The notes beneath the pieces were generated by a model. That model did no database searches. It worked only from the letters and a program-made list of their open reading frames with translations, and was not told where the DNA came from. The position numbers were made by a program, and so were the translations under genes. Positions 7,184-15,112 of a DNA stretch of 26,519 bases are shown here, one piece after another. The DNA is taken from contig JAZKBN010000080.1 in the NCBI GenBank assembly GCA_040388605.1, forward strand, positions 1-26,519. The letters are read 5' to 3'. Source of the stretch: JAZKBN01 sp040388605. GTDB lineage: Bacteria; Bacteroidota; Bacteroidia; Cytophagales; Flexibacteraceae. Position 1 is the stretch's first letter. Each line of letters begins with the position of its first letter.

Positions 7184-9529
7184 TTAAGCTTCCCCGCCGC
7201 CCCCGCCTTCGCGGCCACCACCTTCAGGCCTTCCGCCCCTGTTACGGCCCCGGTTGCGATTTCGGTTACCGTTATGCCTGTTCTCAGCATTGCCTTCCGG
7301 AGGCGCTGCATTCAGCGATCCGGGATTATCACCGTTATTCTGTGGCGGGCGGTTAGCCTGCGGAGGTCGCTCTGCCCTCGGCGGACGATTACCCTGCGGC
7401 CTGTCGCCACCCTGGTTTTGATTGCGGTTACGATCTCCCTGCGGAGGTCTGTCGCCCTGCGGCGGACGATCTCCCTGCGGAGGCCTGTCGCCCTGCGGCG
7501 GACGGTTACCCCTGTTTTCCTGCGGCGGCCTGTCGCCCTGCGGACGTTCCGTTCTTGGGGGACGGTTACCCTGTTGACTGCGCTCACCTTGCGGCCTGTC
7601 GGCCTGCGGGGTACGTTCGAGCCTGTCGCCTTGCTGGGCACGTTCACCTTGCGGAGGTCTTTCAGTTCTTGGGGGGCGGTTTCCCTGCTGTTGGTTCCTG
7701 TCCCTGTTGCCTTGCGGCCTTGGTTCCCCGGGGGTGTTTTGCTGCCTTTCCGGGCGGTTGCCACGGTTGTGCCTGTCGCCCCTGATTTCAAAATTGGTGC
7801 TGCCGCCTTCTGAGCCTGTTCCTGAATCGCCTGCTGAGCCCGCTTCGGAATTACCCGGTTCGCCGGCGCCTGTCGATGCCTGTGGGTTAGCATTGCGGTT
7901 ACGGCCTTCGTTACGCTGCTCGCCGCCTTCTCCGAACTTCTCGCGCTGACGCATTTTTTGCTTCTGCCTGCGGCTGATGCCGCCTCCCGGCAATTCTCCT
8001 GCTTCGCCTTCGGCACCCGGAGTATGGGCGCTTATAGGTTTAAGCTCAGAGGCATCGGCTGCTGCCAGTGCTCTTTCGGCACGGTTGTCGCGGGTTTCGG
8101 GGTTGTTGCGGTTATCGCGTCCTTCACGGCCGGGTTTAAGCGGGCGGTTTTGCTGCGCCTGCCTGTCCTGTGCCTGCTGAGTCGGTGCATCTCCGGACCT
8201 GCCGCCTTTGTTACGGTTGCGGTCGCGGTTCGGCCTGTTTTCAGAACCTTCGCGGGGACCAAAATCAGGAATGCCCGCTGCCCCTATGCTTTCGCCGGAT
8301 AATGAGGCTGTTGCGCCTGCCGAACCCGGCCTGCGGCCATCGCGGCCGGAATCACGACCTGAGGAATCCCGGTCTTTTTGCTTGCGGCGGTTTTTATCGG
8401 CACGGTCGCGGTCGCTGAACTTTTTGTCCATGCGCTCAAGATCGTTATTGAGGGCAATTACGTTTTCGGCTGCGGCAACCTGCTTCTGCTCTTCCTCAAG
8501 GGTGAGGGCAGGGGCCTTTTTGCCGGCCTTGTTCATGGCCATTATCTCTGTAACGCGCTCGGCGCTCAGGGGGTGCCAATTGTTATCGTCTTTATACCCG
8601 AACCAAAGTATGCGCCTGAAAATATCTGTCTTTTGCAGGTAGGCATCACCGCGTTCGGTTTGCAGGGGCTTATCGGGCCTCGGGATGCTGCGGAGGGCAT
8701 CCATATAGGTATCGAGCTCGTAATTGAGGCAGCATTTTAAACGGCCGCATTGCCCGCTCAGCTTGGCCGGGTTCAGGCTCAGGTTCTGGTACCGCGCCGC
8801 AGATGCCGATACGCTCTTGAAATCGGTAAGCCAGGTGCTGCAGCATAATTCTCGGCCGCAAACGCCTATGCCGCCCAGGCGGCCTGCTTCCTGGCGAAGG
8901 CTTATCTGCCGCATTTCTATGCGGGTTTTAAACTCCTCGGCCAGAACTTTTACAAGGTCGCGGAAATCTACACGGTCATCGGAACTGTAGTAAAAAGTTA
9001 CGCGGCTGCTGTCGGCCTGGTATTCCACATCGCTGAGCTTCATGTTCAGCTTCATGCCGTCTATTATCTGCCTGCTGCGGAAAAGCAGGGGAAGCTCCCG
9101 TATGCCCAGGGCCCCGAATTTCTCAAGATCGGCGGGGGTGGCATGGCGGTAAATTTTCTTTATATCGCCGCCAATTTCCTTTACGCCGCGCTTTTTCATT
9201 TGCAGCCTCACGAGTTCGCCCTGCATGCTTACATGGCCAAGGTGCCAGCCGGTGCCGGCTTCAACCACAATGGGGTCGCCGGTATAGAGCTCGAGTTCGG
9301 CTTTATTGCGGTAAAAATCTTTACGTCCGCCTTTAAAGCGAACCTCCACTATATTGTATTTGGGCAACTCGCCGGGCATTTCCATATTGCCCAGCCAGTC
9401 GAACACGTTCATTTTATTGCAACCGCCGGTAGCGCAACCGCCGCTGCTTCCGCAGCCTGCCGTTTTTGTACTCCCTGACGCGGCCGACGATGTGCCGCAG
9501 CTTCCGCTGCTGCAATTGCCACAAGCCAT
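7184..9529 (-). CDS. ricT: RicT/PSP1-family protein with a very long disordered tail
   Basis: The 781-aa product has three parts. Residues 1-37 are Cys/Gly/Ser-rich with six Cys (3, 6, 11, 26, 32, 37). Residues ~55-290 are a PSP1/RicT core, with family-typical motifs VDFRDLVKVLAEEFKTRIEM, GGIGVCGRELCCSTWL (Cys 224, 229, 230) and LSGQCGRLKCCLNYE (Cys 261, 266, 267). Residues ~350-781 are low complexity, rich in R, G, N, Q, P and D, with PPQGDR and RPPRTERP repeats. In Bacillus, RicT is part of an Fe-S-containing complex that helps RNase Y process mRNA; the family's usual length is about 270-300 aa. I infer that the core keeps a cluster-binding role and that the basic tail binds RNA or drives condensation. 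It starts 31 bp after the purD stop codon, so the two are probably cotranscribed. Confidence 0.88.
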   Translation of the reverse strand: MACGNCSSGSCGTSSAASGSTKTAGCGSSGGCATGGCNKMNVFDWLGNMEMPGELPKYNIVEVRFKGGRKDFYRNKAELELYTGDPIVVEAGTGWHLGHVSMQGELVRLQMKKRGVKEIGGDIKKIYRHATPADLEKFGALGIRELPLLFRSRQIIDGMKLNMKLSDVEYQADSSRVTFYYSSDDRVDFRDLVKVLAEEFKTRIEMRQISLRQEAGRLGGIGVCGRELCCSTWLTDFKSVSASAARYQNLSLNPAKLSGQCGRLKCCLNYELDTYMDALRSIPRPDKPLQTERGDAYLQKTDIFRRILWFGYKDDNNWHPLSAERVTEIMAMNKAGKKAPALTLEEEQKQVAAAENVIALNNDLERMDKKFSDRDRADKNRRKQKDRDSSGRDSGRDGRRPGSAGATASLSGESIGAAGIPDFGPREGSENRPNRDRNRNKGGRSGDAPTQQAQDRQAQQNRPLKPGREGRDNRNNPETRDNRAERALAAADASELKPISAHTPGAEGEAGELPGGGISRRQKQKMRQREKFGEGGEQRNEGRNRNANPQASTGAGEPGNSEAGSAGDSGTGSEGGSTNFEIRGDRHNRGNRPERQQNTPGEPRPQGNRDRNQQQGNRPPRTERPPQGERAQQGDRLERTPQADRPQGERSQQGNRPPRTERPQGDRPPQENRGNRPPQGDRPPQGDRPPQGDRPPQGDRNRNQNQGGDRPQGNRPPRAERPPQANRPPQNNGDNPGSLNAAPPEGNAENRHNGNRNRNRGRNRGGRPEGGGREGGGGGEA
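7430..7501 (-). repeat. Four tandem 18-bp units encoding PPQGDR
   Basis: Residues 677-700 of the RicT-like protein are four consecutive PPQGDR units, with further imperfect copies (RPPQGER, RPQGDR, RPQGNR) on both sides. The DNA units are 18 bp and similar but not identical, which is typical of an expanding coding minisatellite. Confidence 0.85.
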
Positions 9530-9560
9530 TTTGTATATTTTTGGTTAATCAGGTTCATAA

Positions 9561-10889
9561 TTAATTATCGCCGAAAACATCGTTACCAATGTCGTGGCGG
9601 AAATAGCGGCCCTTCCATTTAATGGACTCCGCCGCTTTTTTGGCGGCCTTCATGGCGCGCCTCGGGTCGGGCCTGAGGGCCGTAACCACTATTACCCTTC
9701 CGCCGGCTGTGAGCAGTTGCCCGTCATCGGTAAGGCGCGTTCCGGCATGAAACACGTAGGTATCGGGCATGGCCTCGGCATCTGCTATGCCTGTAACCAG
9801 GTCGCCCAAGGGGTAATTGCCGGGGTAGCCGGCCGCAGATAAAACCACTGTGGCGGCATACATGGCCGATTCCCCGATCTCAAATTCTGACAGCCTGCCA
9901 TGGGCGGCAGCCATAAAGAGGCCCGGTAAATCTGCTTCCAAACGGGGCAGAACGGCTTCTGTTTCAGGGTCGCCCAGCCTGACGTTGTACTCTATTACAA
10001 AGGGCTCCTCGCCGCTGATCATGAGGCCTATAAAGAGGAAACCAAGAAAAGGAATGCCATCCTTTTGCAGGCCCGAAATGGTGGGCTTTACAATTTGGTT
10101 TTCAATTTTGGCACGCAGCGCTTCATCCATAAAGGGCAGCGGCGATACTGCGCCCATGCCCCCGGTATTCAGGCCTGTATCTCCGGCGCCAATGCGCTTG
10201 TAATCTTTTGCCTCGGGCAGAATCACGTAATCTTTGCCGTCGGTGAGCACAAAGAGGCTCATTTCAATGCCGGTTAAGAACTCTTCAATAACAACCGTAT
10301 GCCCGGCTTCCCCGAACAGGTTATTGCCCAGCATATCCTGAACAGCGGTTTCGGCTTCGGCAGTGGTTTGGGCTATAATAACACCTTTTCCGGCTGCCAG
10401 GCCGTCGGCTTTAATTACGGCAGGCAGGGTATGCTGCCGCACATAACGCAAAGCCTCAGCAATTGTTTCGGTTCCGAAGCTGCGGGCGGCGGCAGTGGGT
10501 ATGCCGTGCCTGAGCATAAAGGCCTTGCTGAAATCTTTGCTGCTTTCCAGCTTCGCACCTGCCTTTTTGGGGCCTATTACGGCAATGTGCTGTAATTCAG
10601 GACTGTCGGCAAAGTAATCGGCAATGCCGGCATCAAGGGGAGCTTCGGGGCCAACCACCACGAGCTTAACGTTTTCAGCCAGGCAGGCTGCGGCAATACC
10701 CTCGAAATTCAGGGCCGAAAGATGCAGGCTGCGGGCCCTTTGCGATGTTCCCCCGTTGCCGGGTGTAATCATAAGCTCGCCGCAAACGGGGCTTTGGCTC
10801 AGCTTCCAAACCAATGCATGTTCTCTTCCGCCGCCGCCGATAACCAAAATGTTGATTTTTTCAGTCGGGTTTGAATAAGATTCTGGCAT
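9561..10889 (-). CDS. purD: Phosphoribosylamine-glycine ligase (GAR synthetase)
   Basis: PurD joins glycine to 5-phosphoribosylamine with ATP, the second step of de novo purine synthesis, in the cytoplasm. The 442-aa product is close to the usual 420-430. Visible: the N-terminal PurD motif VIGGGGREHALVWKL, GPEAPLDAGIADYF, the ATP-grasp segment SSKDFSKAFMLRHGIPTA, the ATP-binding VIKADGLAAGKGVI, TGGMGAVSPLPFM, and the Mg/ATP site EYNVRLGDPETEAVLPRLE. The common NVRFGDPE is here NVRLGDPE, a mild change. The ATG at 10889 leaves a short leader (MPESYSNPTEK) before the Rossmann-type strand. It is followed at 31 bp by the ricT-like gene, probably as one operon. Tandem TATCTTTG boxes lie just upstream. 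Confidence 0.97.
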   Translation of the reverse strand: MPESYSNPTEKINILVIGGGGREHALVWKLSQSPVCGELMITPGNGGTSQRARSLHLSALNFEGIAAACLAENVKLVVVGPEAPLDAGIADYFADSPELQHIAVIGPKKAGAKLESSKDFSKAFMLRHGIPTAAARSFGTETIAEALRYVRQHTLPAVIKADGLAAGKGVIIAQTTAEAETAVQDMLGNNLFGEAGHTVVIEEFLTGIEMSLFVLTDGKDYVILPEAKDYKRIGAGDTGLNTGGMGAVSPLPFMDEALRAKIENQIVKPTISGLQKDGIPFLGFLFIGLMISGEEPFVIEYNVRLGDPETEAVLPRLEADLPGLFMAAAHGRLSEFEIGESAMYAATVVLSAAGYPGNYPLGDLVTGIADAEAMPDTYVFHAGTRLTDDGQLLTAGGRVIVVTALRPDPRRAMKAAKKAAESIKWKGRYFRHDIGNDVFGDN

Positions 10890-10910
10890 GGTTTAATATA
10901 AGGGCTGCTA

Positions 10911-10927
10911 CAAAGATAGCAAAGATA
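10911..10927 (-). promoter_or_regulatory. Tandem TAnnTTTG -7 boxes upstream of purD
   Basis: On the minus strand TATCTTTG occurs twice in a row (10918-10911 and 10927-10920), both matching the Bacteroidota -7 consensus TAnnTTTG, 22-31 nt before the purD ATG. No good TTG -33 element is seen at the usual spacing, so the call rests on the -7 match and position. Confidence 0.5.
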
Positions 10928-11111
10928 TAATGTGGTTTGTATGGTTAAAGTCCCGTGTGTAAGAACTGAATATGCTTTTTTAAGCTTATTACGATATAGA
11001 AACGCACTGTTTCCATATTTAACAGGCAATGGTGCAGGCGGTAAAGCCTGCCTGAATTAAATGTAAAGCAAACCATTTACAGCTGTGTGTAAAAGTGGAC
11101 CATGGTAATGC

Positions 11112-12023
11112 TTAATGCTTTGCTTTAACCCATTGCTCTAACGCAGCAATGCGGCCGGGGTGTTTACCTCCTGTTTTCAACTTGGTAAGCAGCTTTTTCA
11201 GGAATTTCTTCCCCCCGGGGTCTGTTGCACTTACACCTGCAAATTTGTACGCGAAAACAGTGTTAAAAGATGGGGCCATTTCATAAACCAAATCCTGTTC
11301 ATCCGCCAAAAATTGATTCATTAAGCTATTGTCTCCCAGTTCCTCCAATTTGACGGCGGTAGCCCAATCTTTCGGGTTCATAATATCGATGCTCTTCCTG
11401 GTAAAGGTTCTCCATTGGTCCAATTCATCAATGCCGGTTGCAGCAGGCACAAATCCTTCTTCTTCGTCATGGGTATACCTTAAAAGAACTTTATTGCTGT
11501 CAAGGGGAATCAGAACAGACCAAAGCTCCGTTTCTGAAAGACGCGGGTATTCCGGTCCGGCTGTATCCTGCACAAGCATATACATGCCTTTGCCGGGCAC
11601 TATTCCGCTTAAGCTATAAAATCCATTCGTATCGGCAATGGTAGAATCTATAAGCACCCAATGGGTATCGGCATCGGCGAGCAGGTAAATTTTGCGTTTT
11701 TCGGGGGTTGAGAAATCTCTGTTGGAATGATTTTCCACAGATTTTATACTGAACCTGAAAGGGTGGCCGTATGTTGCCGTGGCCGGGTATGCCGCTGCCT
11801 TTGCCAGCTCTTCGGCCGTAAGCGGAAGAGTTGCTTCCAAAAGAGGCTTATTTGCGTTGCCGGGTTCATTGGCTGTTGTGGCCACCGTATCGCTTAAAGC
11901 AGGCTTTGCGCTTATGGCAGCGTTCCTGACAGGCGGTGTGCCAGGCCTGCTTAAAGCAAAAAACAGCAATGCGGCTGCGGCTGAAACTGCTGTAATAAGA
12001 ATAATAATTTTATTCTTCTGCAT
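11112..12023 (-). CDS. Membrane-anchored DUF4369-like protein, array member 5 (most distal)
   Basis: 303 aa. An N-terminal basic stretch and TM helix (MQKNKIIILITAVSAAAALL) should anchor it with the rest in the periplasm; no lipobox. A Ser/Thr/Ala/Pro linker runs to ~63, then LPLTAEELAKAAAYPATATY, and a beta-rich domain with IYLLADADTHWVLIDSTIAD (112-131), PGKGMYMLV and IPLDSNKV (172-179). A helical part follows (YEMAPSFNTVFAYKF at ~247) and the conserved end RIAALEQWV. The pattern resembles the DUF4369 domain plus helical linker that precede thioredoxin in Bacteroidota TlpA-like proteins, but no thioredoxin fold and no Cys are present. Closest relative in the window is the gene at 13043-14011. 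Last gene of a five-gene minus-strand array. Function unknown. Confidence 0.8.
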   Translation of the reverse strand: MQKNKIIILITAVSAAAALLFFALSRPGTPPVRNAAISAKPALSDTVATTANEPGNANKPLLEATLPLTAEELAKAAAYPATATYGHPFRFSIKSVENHSNRDFSTPEKRKIYLLADADTHWVLIDSTIADTNGFYSLSGIVPGKGMYMLVQDTAGPEYPRLSETELWSVLIPLDSNKVLLRYTHDEEEGFVPAATGIDELDQWRTFTRKSIDIMNPKDWATAVKLEELGDNSLMNQFLADEQDLVYEMAPSFNTVFAYKFAGVSATDPGGKKFLKKLLTKLKTGGKHPGRIAALEQWVKAKH

Positions 12024-12096
12024 GAAATGATTGTTTTAATGGCTGCACAGCGGAAGTATTTCCTGCCCGTGTCTGATGCTTAATTTTAGGCTGAAC

Positions 12097-12984
12097 CTAT
12101 GGTGTAATCTCATTCTCAACCGATGCCAGCCTTCGTGCCGATAGCCCGCACTTTTTCATTTTGTTGATCAGCTTTTTGAACAATGGTTTATTTTGGGGCA
12201 GTGTTCCGTCAATATATGCATACCTGATGGCAAAATACAGCAGGGGCGAGTCTGAAAATGCGGCAAGATGCTTTCTTACTTCTTTTGCAAGCGGGTTATA
12301 TTCCTTTTCATATTCGCCGGGGGGCCAATGTACAGCCGGGAATTCCGCACCTTCAAGTTCCCAAAGATGATCATTCAATTCGCGAACGGTATCGCGAAAA
12401 GCCAGCCATGACTTGCATAAGGGGTTAGCGGTAATCACTGAATCTTTGTATTCATCATACACCGGCTTCAGGATTGGAATTATGTGTACTTTATTGCTGT
12501 CGAGGGGCAATATGATGTTCCAATGCAAACGAAGAAACGCGCCATAAAACTCGGGGTAATCCTGGTTTTGCCATACATCGCGGTCAATCTTATACATGCC
12601 TTTGCCCGGTGCAATTCCCCTGAATTCAAAATTACATTCACTGTCGGTTTCTGCGGAATCAATTTTTACCCAGCCGGTATCGGCATCTGCCATAAGGTAT
12701 AAAAAGCAGGGCTTGGCTTCCTTGCTTTCTTCAGTAACACCTGCGGGATCCGGCAGGCAGGCGGCGCATTTACCGGTAATGTGGTAATTAAAGGGATCGC
12801 CTTCCACATCTGCTATGCCGTAGCCTGTGGGCTTTGCCGGCGGTATCAGTGAATCGGCAGGTGCGGGGCTTTCAGCAACAGCGGGCAAATGGGCAATGCT
12901 GTTTTTTGCGCTGTAAAAATACAGGCAGGCCGCTGATAAAATGGCTGTAACAAACAGCAATATGGCCATGTTAGGTTTTTTCAT
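12097..12984 (-). CDS. Membrane-anchored DUF4369-like protein, array member 4 (divergent)
   Basis: 295 aa, the most divergent of the five. Anchor helix MKKPNMAILLFVTAILSAAC is followed by a short Pro/Ala linker. The core keeps FLYLMADADTGWVKIDSA (94-111), GIAPGKGMYKI and ILPLDSNKV (158-166), then a helical part with SDSPLLYFAIRYAY and the end KKCGLSARRLASVENE. LSAAC at the end of the helix is near a lipobox, but -3 is Ser instead of Leu, so I favour a TM anchor. Unlike its paralogs it has several Cys, including a CAAC (C73-C76) early in the core; whether this is redox-active is unknown. The linker between anchor and core is much shorter than in the others. Spaced 58 bp from the upstream and 73 bp from the downstream paralog. 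Confidence 0.78.
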   Translation of the reverse strand: MKKPNMAILLFVTAILSAACLYFYSAKNSIAHLPAVAESPAPADSLIPPAKPTGYGIADVEGDPFNYHITGKCAACLPDPAGVTEESKEAKPCFLYLMADADTGWVKIDSAETDSECNFEFRGIAPGKGMYKIDRDVWQNQDYPEFYGAFLRLHWNIILPLDSNKVHIIPILKPVYDEYKDSVITANPLCKSWLAFRDTVRELNDHLWELEGAEFPAVHWPPGEYEKEYNPLAKEVRKHLAAFSDSPLLYFAIRYAYIDGTLPQNKPLFKKLINKMKKCGLSARRLASVENEITP

Positions 12985-13042
12985 TGTGCTGATTTAACAG
13001 GAAGGTTGGTAAGCGGGAGCAGGTAAGTAATCCCCGGAACTA

Positions 13043-14011
13043 TTAATCAGGCAGATTTTTAACCCATTTCCTGAATTCAGCCACCCTGCCTGCAGAAATT
13101 CCTCCTTTTTGCATTTCTGCTATAAGCTTCTTTACAAAAGCCTTGTACCCTTTGGCTTTTCCGCCTTGCATGGCATATTTGAAACCGTAAAAGGCCATAG
13201 GCGATGGAGCAAGATCATAAACGTATGCCTGCGCTCCTTCAACAATGTTGTTACCAAATTCCCAATTACCCTGGGCGGCATTGCGCTCGGCTGCCAACAC
13301 ATTTGCGGGACTGTAAAGTTCATCTATTTCCCTTGCAAAGTTAATCCAGGGGTCTAAGCCCGGGTTTCGGCAGCCGGAAGCAACGGTATCGTTTTCTTCC
13401 CCATCCGGGTCTTTAGCCGGGTAAACTTTTACAAGAACCGTATTGCTGTCAAGCGGCAGCACCACCGACCATATATCGTACTCATACCGTGATACACGCG
13501 GGTAATCAGGTTTCGCGGTATCCTGAACCAGGATATACATGCCCTTGCCGGGGGCAACACCCGTAAAGCTGTAAGCGCCGTTAGTATCTGCCATGGTTGA
13601 ATCTATCATTACCCAATGGGTATCGGCATCGGCGAGCAGGTAAATTTTGCGCTGCTCAGGGGTTTTAAAACTGCCCTCGCTTTCGGCAGCTCTTATTTTG
13701 AACCGGAAAGGCAGGCCATAGGTTGCCGTAGCGGGGTATGCTGCAGCCTTGGCCAGCTCTTCGGCCGTTAAAGGAAGAGTTGTATCAGCAGGCAGTAATT
13801 CATCTTCGTTATTTGCTGCATTTTCGTCATAGGCTTCATAATCTATGGGCTTTTCATGGCTTGCAGTGGCAGGTGTATCGTTGGAAGCTGATGCAGCACT
13901 TCCCGGTTCAACACTGCCCGGCATCGTATCGGGCCGCGACAAAATGAACAGCACCGAAGTCACAAGGGCAAAAGCTGCAATCGCAATAATTATGATTTTA
14001 TTCTTCTGCAT
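13043..14011 (-). CDS. Membrane-anchored DUF4369-like protein, array member 3
   Basis: 322 aa. The anchor MQKNKIIIIAIAAFALVTSV is nearly the same as in the gene at 11112-12023, as is the LPLTAEELAKAAAYPATATY block (~79-98) and IYLLADADTHWVMIDSTMAD (~123-142), which points to a recent duplication of these two. The linker is longer and acidic (ENAANNEDELL). VLPLDSNTV is at ~184-192; the helical tail has LAPSPMAFYGFKYAM and ends GRVAEFRKWV. No thioredoxin CxxC. Only 17 bp separate its start from the upstream gene's stop, so they are cotranscribed. I infer a periplasm-facing protein of unknown role. Confidence 0.8.
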   Translation of the reverse strand: MQKNKIIIIAIAAFALVTSVLFILSRPDTMPGSVEPGSAASASNDTPATASHEKPIDYEAYDENAANNEDELLPADTTLPLTAEELAKAAAYPATATYGLPFRFKIRAAESEGSFKTPEQRKIYLLADADTHWVMIDSTMADTNGAYSFTGVAPGKGMYILVQDTAKPDYPRVSRYEYDIWSVVLPLDSNTVLVKVYPAKDPDGEENDTVASGCRNPGLDPWINFAREIDELYSPANVLAAERNAAQGNWEFGNNIVEGAQAYVYDLAPSPMAFYGFKYAMQGGKAKGYKAFVKKLIAEMQKGGISAGRVAEFRKWVKNLPD

Positions 14012-14028
14012 AAACAGTGTTTAATGAA

Positions 14029-15069
14029 TTACTCCTTCCAGGGCATATTAACTTCCGCCTCCAGCGCAGCTATGCGCTTAGCAGATAAGCCACCCTGTTT
14101 CAGCTTTGGAATCAGCTTCTTTTTGAAGAAGAATTCATGCCTGGGGTGGTTTATCTGTAAGCTGCTGTATTTTAGTCCTAAAATAACCGACATGGACGGC
14201 GCCATAGCGTAGATGGCTTTTTTCACCTCGTTGTCTCGGGTAATGTTCCCGGCTTCTGTGGCCGCTTCGAACTCGGCAAGCTCTTTCGGATCGGTGGGCA
14301 CACCTGTACCGCCATGGAAAATCATGCGGTTTATGCTTGCATTATCCATTAAGAGGGGGAATAAACCATCCCATTTATTAATATCCGGGTGTTTGGAATA
14401 TACGTTGACATCGGCAGTTATGTAAACGATATTGCTGTCGAGGGGAAAAATAAAGAAAGGAGTTGAGTTATTTATATCCACATAGCCATAAGACTTCCCT
14501 TCGACCGCAATCATATACAAGCCTGTGCCGGGGGCTTTGCCGTTGAAGCTGAACATGCCCGCAGAGTCGGCAATAGCAGAGTCTATTTGCAACCAATGGT
14601 TGAATGCATCGGCATACAGGAAGACCAGCCTGTTATCCGAATCAGGAAATACTTCAAAGGGCGCTTTAGCTTTTATTTTATACTCGAAAGCGCCTCCTTC
14701 CGTATCGGTTGAGTCACCGGCCCAAGCAGCGTCGGTGAAATGGCCGGGGACAACCCATGGGGTTGTGTCAATTTCGGCAGCGCTCAGCACAGGTGCGGCT
14801 GCCTCTTCCGGCGGCGGAGTTGTAAAAAGTTGGTTCCCGTCTTCATCCAACCCATCGCCGTCATCTGCAAATATGCTTTTGTAAACGTAAGTGTCTGAAT
14901 AGTTAACGGTATCTGCCATCATGCCGTCAAAAACATCAGTCGTGTCAGTTACGGCGAGCGGAGTTTCTTCGTTATGCCGCATTTTACCCCAAATAATAAG
15001 GGCGGCAGTTAATAATACAGCCCCTGCTATAACTGCGGTAACTATAATTTTTTTCTTTTTGGTATCCAT
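14029..15069 (-). CDS. Membrane-anchored DUF4369-like protein, array member 2
   Basis: 346 aa. Anchor MDTKKKKIIVTAVIAGAVLL is followed by an acidic linker with VNYSDTYVYKSI and DGLDEDGNQL. The core has VFLYADAFNHWLQIDSAIAD (149-168), GKAPGTGLYMI and IFPLDSNIVYI (207-217). The helical tail reads AIYAMAPSMSVILGLKYSS, then HPRHEFFFKKKLIPKL and KRIAALEAEV. It pairs most closely with the gene at 15113-16150 (shared SDTY-Y segment, NHPRH-FFFKKKLIPKL tail), 43 bp upstream. The same DUF4369-like reading applies: an outer beta-domain plus helical linker without the thioredoxin part. Confidence 0.8.
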   Translation of the reverse strand: MDTKKKKIIVTAVIAGAVLLTAALIIWGKMRHNEETPLAVTDTTDVFDGMMADTVNYSDTYVYKSIFADDGDGLDEDGNQLFTTPPPEEAAAPVLSAAEIDTTPWVVPGHFTDAAWAGDSTDTEGGAFEYKIKAKAPFEVFPDSDNRLVFLYADAFNHWLQIDSAIADSAGMFSFNGKAPGTGLYMIAVEGKSYGYVDINNSTPFFIFPLDSNIVYITADVNVYSKHPDINKWDGLFPLLMDNASINRMIFHGGTGVPTDPKELAEFEAATEAGNITRDNEVKKAIYAMAPSMSVILGLKYSSLQINHPRHEFFFKKKLIPKLKQGGLSAKRIAALEAEVNMPWKE

Positions 15070-15112
15070 TAAAATTGTCGGGTTTGGCGGTACTTAAATT
15101 CCTTTTAATTAA

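Noticed and set aside
7430..7501. Regular 18-bp repeats that could suggest a CRISPR-like array
   Set aside because: They are in frame, encode PPQGDR and have no spacers.
7109..7813. Plus-strand ORF of 234 aa opposite the ricT-like gene, and several others over 7300-8700
   Set aside because: Arg/Ala/Val-rich low-complexity translations mirror the repetitive R/G/P/Q coding tail on the other strand; no start context or domain.
11034..11051. GCAGGC/GCCTGC hairpin downstream of the five-gene array
   Set aside because: 6-bp stem with no T run on the minus strand; too weak to call a terminator.
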